This document shows positions 49,707 to 59,645 of a DNA stretch of 64,000 nucleotides, one piece after another. Source of the DNA: Melastoma dodecandrum. Its lineage: Eukaryota; Streptophyta; Magnoliopsida; Myrtales; Melastomataceae. Position 1 is the stretch's first letter. Every line of letters begins with the position of its first letter. The DNA lies in the NCBI GenBank assembly GCA_029817715.1, contig JARUPY010000397.1:9052001-9116000 (forward strand), given 5' to 3'. The notes below the pieces were generated by a model that worked only from the letters and a program-made list of their open reading frames with translations, made no database searches and was not told the DNA's origin. The position numbers and the translations under genes were made by a program.

Positions 49707-50265
49707 TGATGCGGAAACACCCGGCAAAGTAAACTTAAACCTAAACAAATTAAGAATGAAATTGAACAAGGTCAGGATAGAACAACCTCGAACCTGGATA
49801 CAATAATGGCACCACCGTGAGCGAAAGGCTGCGAAAACACTCTCAACTCACCACACTTAGATTCTAGGCTAAGTGATAAGTGATACAGAGAAAAGAAATA
49901 ACCACTCGAGTTTAAACTTCCCAAAAGATCTCTCATTCTCCTTCAGCATAGAACCCTTTAAAAGACATCGAAGAGAGAGTTCTATACAAAATGTACTAAA
50001 TGCACTAAATGCTCTCCCCACTAACTCCTTAATCAATTCCCCCACTACCACCATCCCACTAACTTCATAAATGACTCCATTTAAGACTATAATACTACAA
50101 ATTCGTCCTTCTTTGGGCTGGGTCTTAAGTAGGTGTCTTTACTTCTCCAAAATGCTTCAGACTTGCCCAAATGAAGCATTACTTGATCCAATCAACTCTA
50201 GCACATTATAGGCCACAACTTCCTCCTGGATTGTAACTTCTTCGATCTGGTTGTAGTGCGCATCA
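49707..50265 (-). repeat. 5' LTR of family A element
   Basis: 559 bases, TGATGCGGAAACACCCGG...GTAGTGCGCATCA on the plus strand. Best preserved LTR of the family in this window; the inverted ends TGATGC/GCATCA are intact. Confidence 0.88.
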
Positions 50266-50471
50266 GACACGAGCCGTCAGATCCTAACTGCCTCTTGGGT
50301 TTCTCGTCACTTCAGCGTCCTGGGAGCGTCGCTTCGCCTGAGAGCTTCGCTCTTTCGCCCATCGCTTGATCTTTCCATCTCAGCAGCGTGAGACGCACTT
50401 GTCGCTTGGTTGACGAAGTCAAGGCGACGTCATCACCAGGCTTGTCGCTCAGGCCCAGCCATCCCATATCA
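50266..50471 (-). repeat. Family D 3' LTR, part 2
   Basis: Continuation of the LTR at 44932-45258 beyond the family A insertion; it matches 40192-40399. It ends (minus-strand start) at TGATATGGGATGG, right after the purine tract AGCACAGGGAGGA of the family D pol. Confidence 0.83.
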
Positions 50472-51628
50472 TCCTCCCTGTGCTGAAGAAGATTTGTCCT
50501 TAAATCTAACAGGTCTTCGTCATCTTCATACGACGCAAAATCCTGAATATTAAAAGTTGCCAAGACGCCATACTCTCTAGGCACGATCTTGTAGGCATTG
50601 TTGCTGATCCTTTCAACGACGCGAAATGGTCCATCAGCTCTTGGCATGAGGTTATTCTTTCGGCTTGCTGGGAATCGCTCTTTCCGCAGATGAATCCACA
50701 CCAAGTCGCTTGGGTGAAAGACTTTCTCCCGTCGCCCACGATTAGCCTTGGCTTGGTACTTCTCATTCTGCTGCTCAATGCTGGTGCGAACCTTTTGGTG
50801 CAACTTCAACATCTCTTCAGCTCAACCAGAACCATTGGGTTAACCCCATATACTACCTCGAATGGGGAAGCCCAAGTTGTCGAATGTGGAGCTCGATTAT
50901 AAGTGAACTCAGCCGGGGCAAGCTTGATATCTCAATCCTTATGATTCTTGGACACCATTGTATGCAGGATTGCTCCCATAGTTCGGTTCACCATCTCGGT
51001 TTGCCCATCAGTTTGCGGATGAGAACTCGTGCTGAACAAGAGCTTCGTGCTAGGCTTATGCGATAAGGTATTCATAAAATAGCTCAAGAACTTGGCATCT
51101 CGATCTGACACGATTGATGAGGGCACTCCATGTAGTCGAACAACTTCCCGAAAGTAGAGACCTGCAATGTGCGTAGCGTCGTCAGTCTTCCTACAAGGAA
51201 TAAAATGAGCCATCTTTGAGAATCGATCCAGGACTACCATGATCGAATCCTTTTACCGTTGGGTGCATGGTAATCCGAGGACGAAATCCATGCTCACGTG
51301 TTCCCAAGGTCGATCAGCAACTGGCAACGGAGTGTGAAGGCCTTGGGGTTGGACGGGACTCTACGCTCGCTGGCAAGTAGCGCACCAACGAATCATTTGA
51401 TTAACGTCCTTAGCCATCTTCGGCCAATAGAAGTGCTCTTGTAGCATCTCGAGAGTTTTCTGAACGCCAAAGTGACCTGCAAGTCTTCCTCCATGCACCT
51501 CTCGAATCAACAACTCTCTAGTAGAACTCCGCGGGATGCATAACTTAACTCCTCGAGATAAGAATCCATCCACCAGATTGTACGGATCTGAGGCCTTCTC
51601 CACGCATGCCTTGTATTCTTCTCCAAAG
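50312..51628 (-). pseudogene. Family D integrase remnant
   Basis: In transcript order: FGEEYKACVEKASDPYNLVD and [20 protein letters not shown] with a zinc box CATCQRA (51361-51628); core (50932-51240) with [32 protein letters not shown] and [16 protein letters not shown], so the second Asp and Glu are present; then the C-terminal part (50312-50812) with [20 protein letters not shown] and a GPFRVVERISNNAYKI module. A deletion or frameshift separates 50932 and 50812. The last ORF continues 160 bases into the LTR. At 51628 it is cut by the family B insertion; the equivalent upstream pol may be the piece at 61191-61880. Confidence 0.87.
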
Positions 51629-51649
51629 TGATACAAGGACCATCGACGA

Positions 51650-52376
51650 TGATACAAGGACCATCGACGCACCATTGACTAGAGCTGTCAACTTCCTCAT
51701 ACGTCGAATTAAGGGTCCGTCGAAAACAACTCACCATCAAAGTACGGACAGGTCGAAGCAAGCCGTCGAAACAGAAGCAACTCCACATCGATTGCATCTC
51801 AAGTTCTCAGATCATTCATGCATTTTCCTTTCATGCATTAACATTTATGTTTAATGCATTTCCAATAAGCAATTTATGGTGAATCTGGCCACGCATGCAA
51901 GATATCTAAGTTCAGTTATGTACTTGTTCTGGTGATCTCTATATAATGGGCGCCCTTATAAGCATTTGAAGAACTTTTGATTAGATTATAAACCCTTTGT
52001 AAGACTTTGTCTTTCTATCTAAAGTGAGTGGATTATCCTTCACCTCGTTCTCCATTTGGTGGATTCCAACTGCGAATTGAGTTGAGCGTATCAACCGGTT
52101 GTGATGTATCTGTATCCTCTGCGTTATGCCTCACCCTCGTTTTGTTTGTGGTGGTGTATCTGTATCCACGGCCAAACGAGTTTATTCAAGTTCTTCTTTC
52201 ATAGTGGTAAATCTGTATCCGTGGAGGTTGATCTCAACCCTTCCTTTTTCATCATTCGAGCCGCACCCCATACACAACCTTCCGTCCATGCCCCACGTCA
52301 CTCCATTCCGCACCTTTAGTGACGTCCCCCTTCCCATTCGGTATTGGAATCATCTATTCCTTGCCTCCCCGCATCA
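51650..52376 (+). repeat. Family B 5' LTR, left arm
   Basis: 727 bases, TGATACAAGG...CCCGCATCA, with a CTCTATATAATGGG box near 51945. The first 21 bases are also present once more just before it (51629-51649), an extra copy of the LTR tip. The sequence before 51629 (CAAAG) is family D pol. Confidence 0.87.
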
Positions 52377-52379
52377 TCT

Positions 52380-52391
52380 TGGTATTAGAGC
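52380..52391 (+). other. tRNA primer-binding site, left arm
   Basis: TGGTATTAGAGC, three bases after the LTR end, one mismatch from the initiator tRNA-Met complement TGGTATCAGAGC seen intact at 59761-59772. Confidence 0.8.
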
Positions 52392-52403
52392 ACACGGTTG
52401 TCA

Positions 52404-53003
52404 ATGGCCGGAAGATTCCAACGCGGTTTGTCTCTAGACGAAGCACACGTTGGTCCGCTTAAGCAGCAGATCGCCGATCTTCAATACCAACTACAGTCGT
52501 TGCGAACACATCATGCATCGACTTCCCGCAGTCGATTGGACAGCGACTATGAGGAGAACCCATGGCGTGAGGAGTCTCAGCGAGGATCTTCACGGGAGTA
52601 CCACAGGCAGGAGAGAAGTGCCCCGACGATGAGTCTTAAGATTTCGAAGTTCGAAGGAAACTTGGACACTGAGGTGTTCATCGACTGGATGCACACGGTA
52701 GAGCGCATCTTCGATTATGAAGAGTTGCCCGAGGAATGAAAGGTTAAGTTAGCAGCTTTAAAGTTGAAGAAGTACGCCAGCTTATGGTGGGAGAACACCA
52801 ACCAGCAGCGTCGAAGAGAAAGACGTGATAAAATCTGAACATGGTCGAAAATGAAGAGGGCTATGACTAAGAGGTTTCTGCTAGAGCATTATCGACGAGA
52901 TCTCTACCTCAAGTTGCACTCGTTTCAGCAAGTTTCAAGTGTATCGAAGTACATGGGGGAGGTCGAGAGACTATTGCGGCAGTGTGATGTCCAAGAAGCA
53001 CAA
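52404..53003 (+). pseudogene. Family B gag, first part (left arm)
   Basis: From ATG 52404 (MAGRFQRGLSLDEAHV) the frame runs through an Arg/Ser-rich leader, then the capsid start TMSLKISKFEGNLDTEVF and IDWMHTVERIFDYEELPEE, where a TGA stop sits at 52737. Continuation: KVKLAALKLKKYASLWWENT, TKRFLLEHYRRDLYLKLHSF and LRQCDVQEA. It is cut at 53003 by the nested element; the continuation starts at 57175 with QEQTIARYLRGLKPQI. The five bases CACAA at 52999-53003 are duplicated at 57175-57179. Confidence 0.88.
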
Positions 53004-53747
53004 TGATACAAGGACCATCGACGCCCCATCGACTAGAGTTATCGGCTTGCTCATCATCGACTAACTATCGAACCAAGGTGCCGTCGAAGGAAGTCTGGTC
53101 GAAGCAGATGCAACCTTGCTTGAAGACATGCATTAAAGGTGCATTGAATGTCCAGCCACCCTCGCCTCCAATATCTTGCATTCATGTCCAGCCACCCTCG
53201 CCTCCACTATCTTGCATTCATGTTTGTTGCACTTCCAATAAGCCATTTATGGTTCGTCCATGAATGTGGCCATGCATGCATTATTTTACATTCATTGTCT
53301 TGCATTTAAGTTCTTGTTCAGGTTTCCCTATATAATGGGAGCCTTTGTAAGCATTTGCGAGAACTCAATTTTTATCATTTTCAGATTATAAACCCTTTGT
53401 AGACTTTGTCTTCTGCCTGAAGTGAGTGGATTATCCTTCAACCTCATTCTTCATTTGGTGGATTCCAAGTGCAGATTGAGTCGAGCGTTCAACCGGTGGT
53501 GGTATTTTTGTATCCTCCGCGTTGTTCCTCATCCTCGTCTTGTTCGTGGTGGTGTCTCTATATCCACGGCCAAACGAGTCTACCCGAGTCTTCTTTCACG
53601 GTGGTGCATCTGTATCCGTGGAGGTTGATCTCAACCATTCCTTTTCATCATTCAGCCGCCTACCCTTCACACCTTTCGTCAATTCCAGCGTCACTCCATT
53701 CCACACCCGTTTCAGTGACGTCACCATTCGTTTTTCGGTATTGGAAT
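53004..53747 (+). repeat. 5' LTR of nested element, 3' tip deleted
   Basis: Begins TGATACAAGGACCATCGACG. It holds a 36-base tandem duplication at 53149-53220 (unit with CCAGCCACCCTCGCC) that is single in the 3' LTR, and a TATA box CCCTATATAATGGG near 53327. It ends at GGTATTGGAATCA, where the 3' LTR continues with TCTATTCC. Confidence 0.86.
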
Positions 53748-53749
53748 CA

Positions 53750-55433
53750 ATCTACCGATCCGCGTCTCAAAAGAGTTCAATTGGTTCGAACGATTCACGA
53801 AGGTGACAAGGCTTATTTTCTAGTTCTTGTCGAAACAACCCAGGATCAATCGACGAGCCATCCCCTACCTGTATCCATACTCGAAGAGTTCAAGGAGGTG
53901 TTTTCGGAGGAGTTGCCAGTTGAATTACCACCTATGCGAAGCATTCAACACCAGATCGACTTGGTTCCAGGAGCATCTCTTCCAAATCGACCGGCTTATC
54001 GTTGCAATCCAGAGGAGGCTAACCAACTCCAAAGGCAGGTCGACGAGTTGCTTGAAAAAGGATTGGTTCGAGAGAGTTTGAGCCCTTGCTCAGTTCCCGC
54101 TATATTGGTACCGAAAAAGGATGGTACTTGGCGAATGTGCATGGATAGTCGAGCGATTAACAAAATCACGGTGAAGTATCGATTTCCGATTCCTCGACTA
54201 GATGACATGTTAGATGAGTTGCATGGAGCGCGGGTGTTTTCGAAAGTGAATTTCCATAGTGGATATCACCATATTCGGATGAAGGAAGGCGATGAGTGGA
54301 AGAGTGCCTTCAAGACTAAGTATGGGTTGTACGAATGGTTGGTGATGCCTTTTGGTTTGTCAAACGCACCCAGCACGTTCATGCGACTAATGACCCATGT
54401 TTTGCGACCATTTATGGGGAAGTTCGTGGTTGTCTACTTCGACGACATTCTTATCTACAGCAGCAGTCTTGATGAACATGATGAGCACCTTCGCACAGTG
54501 TTTCGTACACTTCACGTCGAGAAGCTGTGTGGAAATCTTAAGAAATGTGAGTTCTTTCAGCCGAGTGTGGTATTTCTTGGTTTTGTAGTATCTGCTGAAG
54601 GAATCAAGGTCGACGAATGCAAGATCAAAGCAATCAAGGAGTGGCCGACGCCAAACAGTTTCCACGACGTTCGAAGCTTTCATGGCTTAGCGTCGTTCTA
54701 TAGGAGGTTCATTCGAGGTTTCAGCTCATTCGCAGCCCCACTCACCGAATGTTTGAAAGGAGACAAGTTCGAGTGGACTCCAGCCGCACAAGCTAGTTTC
54801 GAGCAACTAAAGCAGCGTCTAAGCGAAGCGCCCGTTCTTGCCCTACCTGACTTCACGAAGATGTTTGAGGTCGAATGTGATGCATCAGGAATTGGGATTG
54901 GAGGAGTCTTGTTGCAGGAGGGGAGACCCATTGCATATTTCAGCGAGAAACTCAGTGGTGCCAAACTCAACTACTCAACGTGCGACAAAGAGTTCCTAGC
55001 CATCATTCGAGTACTCGAGACATGGAGCTATTACTTGCTGCCCCGAGAGTTCGTGTTACACACCGACCATGAAGCTCTCAAATACATCAACGGTCAGCAC
55101 AAGCTCAGTCGACGACATGCGAAGTGGATCGAGTTTCTACAAGCTTTCACCTTTGTCTTGAAGCACAATCCAGGAGTGAAGAATGTTGTCGCTGATGCTC
55201 TCTCGAGGAAGATGACTATATTATTCGCGATGGAGACAAAGTTGATTGGATTTGAGTACCTAAAAGATCTGTATAAGGACGATGAAGACTTTGGAAGGAT
55301 TTTCGTCCAATGCACCAATCAGGCCGTCGATCGATTCCATCAGGTAAATGGATTTTTATTTAGAGATTCTAAGTTGTGCATTTCCAAGAGTTCGACTCGA
55401 GAGCTGCTTATTCGAGAAATCGTGGAGGAATAG
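53750..55433 (+). pseudogene. Nested family B pol: protease tail, RT, RNase H, start of integrase
   Basis: A single open frame of 654 codons (53469-55433) starts inside the LTR; only the part from about 53750 is retroviral-type protein. It holds the end of the protease region ([20 protein letters not shown]), the RT lead-in [54 protein letters not shown] and the catalytic [11 protein letters not shown] (YFDD at about residues 322-325). RNase H follows with [28 protein letters not shown] and [11 protein letters not shown], then the integrase N-terminal linker. It stops at 55433, where a small deletion changes the usual EVHGGGIAG. RT and RNase H look intact, which is rare in this window. The leading LTR-encoded residues have no counterpart in other pols. 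Confidence 0.9.
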
Positions 55434-55476
55434 CCGGAGACTTTGGAGTCGACAAGACGCTGTCTATTAGCCTCGA

Positions 55477-56509
55477 ATGGAAAAGCAGGTGCGAGGTCTT
55501 ATTTTGAGATGTGCTATCTGCCAACAGGCAAAGAGCCAAGTCCAACAACAAGGCCTTTACACTCCACTACCCGTCCCAGAGCATCCTTGGGAGCATGTAA
55601 GCATGGATTTTGTGCTAGGGTTGCCGAGAACGCAGAGGAGGAAGGATTCGATCATGGTTGTGGTCGATAGATTCTCGAAGATGGCGCATTTCATTCCATG
55701 TCAGAAGACGGACGATGCAACCAATATCGCATATCTGTATTTTCGAGAAATCTTAAGGTTGCATGGAGTGCCGAAGTCAATCGTATTAGATCGAGACGTC
55801 AAGTTCTTAAGCTACTTTTGGAAGACGTTGTGGCACAACCTATCATCCGCAGACCGATGGACAAACAGAGGTTGTCGATCGTACCATGGCTGCAATCCTT
55901 CGAACCTTAGTCTCGAAGAACCAGAAGGATTGGGACGTGAAGCTCGCTCATGCGGAGTTTGAATACAACAGAGCTCCAAGTTCGACAATGAAGTCATCAC
56001 CCTTTGAGGTTGTTTACGGACTCAATCCTTTAGTCCCCGTCAAAGTAATGCCTATGAGAAAAGCGAGATCTGTTAGCCGGGATGCTGAAGAGCGTGCAAA
56101 AGAGATGAGAATGCTCCTTGAGAAGGTTCGAGTCCAGATCGAGAAGGCCAACAAACGCTATGAAGAAAGGGCCAATCGAGGACGTAGGGAGAAGATTTTC
56201 CAGTCTGGAGACTTGGTTTGGATCAATCTGAGGAAGGAGAGATTTCCTGCCAAGAGGAAGAACAAATTGATGTCTCGAGCAGAAGGACCCTTCAAGGTCA
56301 TTGAGCGAGTCAATAACAATGCCTACAAGATTGATCTCCCAGGAGAGTTTGGAGTTTCAGCCACCTTCAATGTCAAGGACCTTATTCCATTTGTTGAAGG
56401 CAATGAGCCTAAGAGTTTGAGGACAAACTCCTTTCAACAAGGGGAGGATGATACAAGGACCATCGACGCCCCATCGACTAGAGCTGTCAGCTTGCCCATC
56501 ATCGACTAA
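55477..56509 (+). pseudogene. Nested family B integrase, broken
   Basis: Two overlapping frames. 55477-55962 carries the zinc box [12 protein letters not shown], the core start [38 protein letters not shown] and [12 protein letters not shown] (both catalytic Asp present, VSDRD changed to VLDRD). A ~30-base deletion near 55840 then shifts the frame before the catalytic Glu. 55886-56509 carries [35 protein letters not shown], the basic linker, a [20 protein letters not shown] module and the tail LRTNSFQQGEDDTRTIDAPS. This last frame extends 61 bases into the 3' LTR. Confidence 0.9.
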
Positions 56510-57174
56510 CTATCAAACCAAGGTGCCGTCGAAGGAAGTCTGGTCGAAGCAGATGCAACCTTGCATTGAAGACATGCATTAAAGGTGCATTGAATGTCCA
56601 GCCACCCTCGCCTCCACTATCTTGCATTCATGTTTGTTGCATTTCCAATAAGCCATTTATGGTTCGTCCATGAATGTGGCCATGCATGAATTATTTTACA
56701 TCTATTGTCTTGCATTTAAGTTCTTGTTCAGGTAATCCCTATATAATGGGAGCCTTTGTAAGCATTTGGGAGAACTCAATTTTTATCATTTTCAGATTAT
56801 AAACCCTTTGTAGACTTTGTCTTCTGCCCGAAGTGAGTGGATTCTCCTTCAACCTCATTCGTCAATTGGTGGATTCCAAGTGCAGATTGAGTCAAGCGTT
56901 CAACCGGTGGTGGTGTTTCTGTATCCTCCACGTTGTTCCTCAGCCTCGTCTTGTTCGTGGTGGTGTCTCTGTATCCACGGCCAAACGAGTCTACCCGAGT
57001 CTTCTTTCACGGTGGTGCATCTGTATCCGTGGAGGTTGATCTCAACCCTTCCTTTTCATCATTCAGCCGCCTACCCTGTCAATTCCAGCGTCACTCCATT
57101 CCGCACCCTTTTCAGTGACGTCACCATTCTTTTTTCGGTATTGGAATCATCTATTCCTTTCCGTCCCCGTATCA
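56449..57174 (+). repeat. 3' LTR of nested element
   Basis: 726 bases, TGATACAAGGACC...CCCCGTATCA, preceded by the polypurine tract CAACAAGGGGAGGA. It contains a CCCTATATAATGGG box near 56740. Intact at both ends and followed by the duplicated CACAA. Confidence 0.9.
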
Positions 57175-58476
57175 CACAAGAGCAAACCATTGCTAGGTAT
57201 CTTCGAGGACTTAAGCCCCAGATCGCGGATGCGGTCGAACTTCAACGGTATTTCAACTTCGACGATGTTAGAGAGGTTGCCCACAAGGTTGAGCAGCAGC
57301 AAGCGAGAAGGTCGAGTACTCCCAGGCAAAGCCATCGTCGACGACAAGAAAAACTCCACCATCGTTTGAGAAAAACTCAAACGAGCGAGACAATGCTAGA
57401 CGGTATTTCAAGTGCCAAGGAGTAGGACACATGGCTTCTGAGTGTCCATCGAGGAGAAACATTGTCATTAGAGAGCTGTCGGAGAGAGAAGAAGAGTTCG
57501 ATGAGAACGTCGATCTTATTTGGGATGTAGAAGAGATGGAGGAGTACCCGGTCGAAGGAGAGTTATTGGTCATTCGAAAGGCCTTAAGCATCACACCCGC
57601 TACAGAGAAGAACCAAAGGGAAAATATTTTCCACACTAGGTGTACAGTCGAAGGAAATGTTTGTTTGATAATTGTGGATAGCGGATGCTGCACCAACGCT
57701 GTGTCGTAGATGATGGTCGAAAAGCTGAAGTTACCAATTGAAGATCATCTTCATCCATATCGACAACAATGGCTCAACAAGGAGAGTGATGTTCGAGTGA
57801 CCAAGAGATCGAGAGTTTCATTTTCTATTGGGAAAAGCTACAAGGATGAAGTCGTTTGCGACATTATTCCAATGGATGCGTGCCACTTGCTCCTAGGAAG
57901 ACCATAGCAGCTTGATTGACGTGCGCAACATGACGGGTATCACAATACCTATTTCATCAGTGTCGACGAGAACAAGATCACTTTGATGCCCCTGATCACT
58001 CAGCCCATAATAGCACCACAGAATTGGTCTACCGATCAGCGTCTCAAAGGAGTTCAATTGGTTCGAGCGATCCATGAAGGTGAGAAAGCTTAGTTTCTGG
58101 TTCTTGTCTAAACAGCCCAGGATCAATCGATGAGCCATCCCCTAGTTGTATCCATACTTGAAGAGTACAAGGATGTATTTCCGGAGAAGTTGCCAATCAA
58201 ACTACCACCTATGCGAAGCATTCAGCACCAGATCGACTTGGTTCCGGGAGCGTCCCTACCTGATCGACTAGCTTGTCGATGCAACCCTGTGGAAGCAAAG
58301 GAACTTTAGAGGCAGGTCGACAAGTTGCTTGAAAATGTATTGGTTAGAGAGAGTTTGAGCCCTTGCTCAGTTCCAGCTATATTGGTACCGAAGAAGGATG
58401 GTACATGGAGAATGTGCATCGATGGTCGACCGATCAACAAAATCACGGTGAAGTACCGATTTCCGATTCCAACATA
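57175..58476 (+). pseudogene. Left-arm family B gag end, protease, start of RT
   Basis: Continues the gag interrupted at 53003: QEQTIARYLRGLKPQIADAV, then a basic stretch and a knuckle region ending near HMASECPSRRN. The protease part shows IFHTRCTVEGNVCLIIVDSG with the active-site DSG present, CCTNAVS, a TAG at 57707-57709, MMVEKLKLPI and MDACHLLLGRP, then further stops. RT begins with [20 protein letters not shown] and [20 protein letters not shown] and is cut at 58476 after KYRFPIP, before the catalytic YFDD box. There it meets its own reverse complement. Confidence 0.88.
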
Positions 58477-58493
58477 TCATCTAGTCGAGGAAT
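58477..58493. other. Centre of the large inverted repeat
   Basis: The left arm ends CGATTTCCGATTCC; after an unpaired spacer of about 18 bases (AACATATCATCTAGTCGA) the right arm begins with GGAATCAGAAATCG. The spacer itself is the reverse complement of the next RT codons (FPIPRLDDM), so the right arm extends slightly further into RT than the left. Confidence 0.85.
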
Positions 58494-59645
58494 CAGAAAT
58501 CGATACTTCACCGTGATTTGTTGATCGCTCGATTATCCATGCACATTCTCCATGTACCATCCTTATTCGATACTAATATAGCTGGAATTGAGCAAGGGCT
58601 CAAACTCTCTCGAACCAACCCTTTTTCAAGCAACTTGTCCACCTGCCTCTGAAGTTCCTTTGCTTCCTCTGGGTTGCATCGATAAGCTGTTCGATTAGGT
58701 AAGGACGCTCCCGGAACCAAGTCGATCTAGTGTTGAATGCTTTGCATAGGTGGCAATTAGATTGGCAGCTCCTCTAGAAACACTTCCTTGAACTCCTTGA
58801 GCATGGATACAGCTAGGGGATGGCTCGTCGATTGATGCTGGGTTGTTTCGACAAGAATCAGAAAATAAGCCTTCTTACCTTCATGGATCGCTCGAACCAA
58901 TTGAACTCCTTTGAGATGCTGATCGGTAGATCGATTCTGTGGTGCTACTATAGGCTAAGTGATCAGGGGCATCAAAGTGACCTTCTTCTCGTTGACGCTG
59001 ATTGAGTATGTATTGTGATATCCGTCATGTTGTGCGCTTCGATCAAACTTCCACAGTCTTCCTAGGAGCAAGTGACTCGCATCCATTGGAATAACGTCGC
59101 AAACAACTTCATCCTTGTAGCTTTTCCCAATCGAGAATGGAACTCTCGCTCTCTGGGTCACTCGAACATCACTCTCCTTGCTGAGCCATTGTAGTCGATA
59201 AGGTTAAGGATGAGCTTCAATAGGTAACTTAAGCTTTTCGACTATCATCCTCGACAGAGCGTTGGTACAGCTTTCGCTATCCACAATCACTAAACAAACT
59301 TTCCCTTCGACTGTGCACTTGGTGTGGAAAATACTTTCCCGTTCATTTTCCTCTCTAGTGGGTGTCACGCTTAAGGCCTTTCGGACGACCAACAACTGTC
59401 ATTCGTTCGGGTACTCCTCAATCTCTTTTGCATCCAAAATAGGTTCGACGTTCTCATCGAATTCTTCTTCTCCATCAGATAGCTCTCTAATGACATCGTT
59501 TCTCCTCGACGGACACTTAGAACCATGTGTCCTGTTCCTTGGCACTTGAAACATCGTCGCTCGTTCGACTTGACTTCAGGTCTGTTAGTCGATGATGGAG
59601 TTTTCCTCGTCGTCGTCGACGGTGGCTTTGCCTGGGAGCTACTCC
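58494..59645 (-). pseudogene. Right-arm family B RT start, protease, gag end (minus)
   Basis: Mirror image of 57310-58476. In transcript (minus) order: gag knuckle region near 59517-59645 (APRQSHRRRRRGKLHHRLTD), protease (59204-59395) with FHTKCTVEGKVCLVIVDSES (DSG changed to DSE) and CTNALSRMIVEKLKLPIEA, then 58955-59161 with SFSIGKSYKDEVVCDVIPMD and ASHLLLGRLWKFDRSAQHDG, and RT (58508-58720) with [20 protein letters not shown] and [14 protein letters not shown]. It differs from the left arm at many bases and by different stops. Confidence 0.87.

Larger units (their letters stand above)
45259..50265 (-). mobile_element. Family A Ty3/gypsy element, near complete but gag-deleted
   Basis: Two LTRs (45259-45782 and 49707-50265) bound a minus-strand interior with PR, RT, RNase H and integrase. 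The target duplications GACCC (45254-45258) and GACAC (50266-50270) agree at four of five bases. The primer site GCTCGGATACCA (49693-49704), read on the minus strand, is TGGTATCCGAGC, one mismatch from the initiator tRNA-Met site. The insertion lies within a family D LTR, whose two parts join across it. Gag before its last third is missing, a 175-base segment is tandemly duplicated, and stops occur, so it cannot move by itself. Confidence 0.9.
53004..57174 (+). mobile_element. Nested family B element with perfect target duplication
   Basis: A 4171-base element inserted in the gag of the outer element, flanked by CACAA on both sides. It starts TGATACAAGG and ends CCCCGTATCA. The 5' LTR has lost its last ~25 bases together with the primer site, gag and most of the protease, and is joined directly to pol at about 53747. 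Lacking a primer site, it could not be copied now; the deletion must have followed insertion, or the copy was mobilised through another template. Confidence 0.9.

Noticed and set aside
53469..53746. Start of a long pol ORF in the LTR as a real N-terminus
   Set aside because: The residues are encoded by LTR sequence that is also present, untranslated, in other LTR copies. The fusion results from a deletion.
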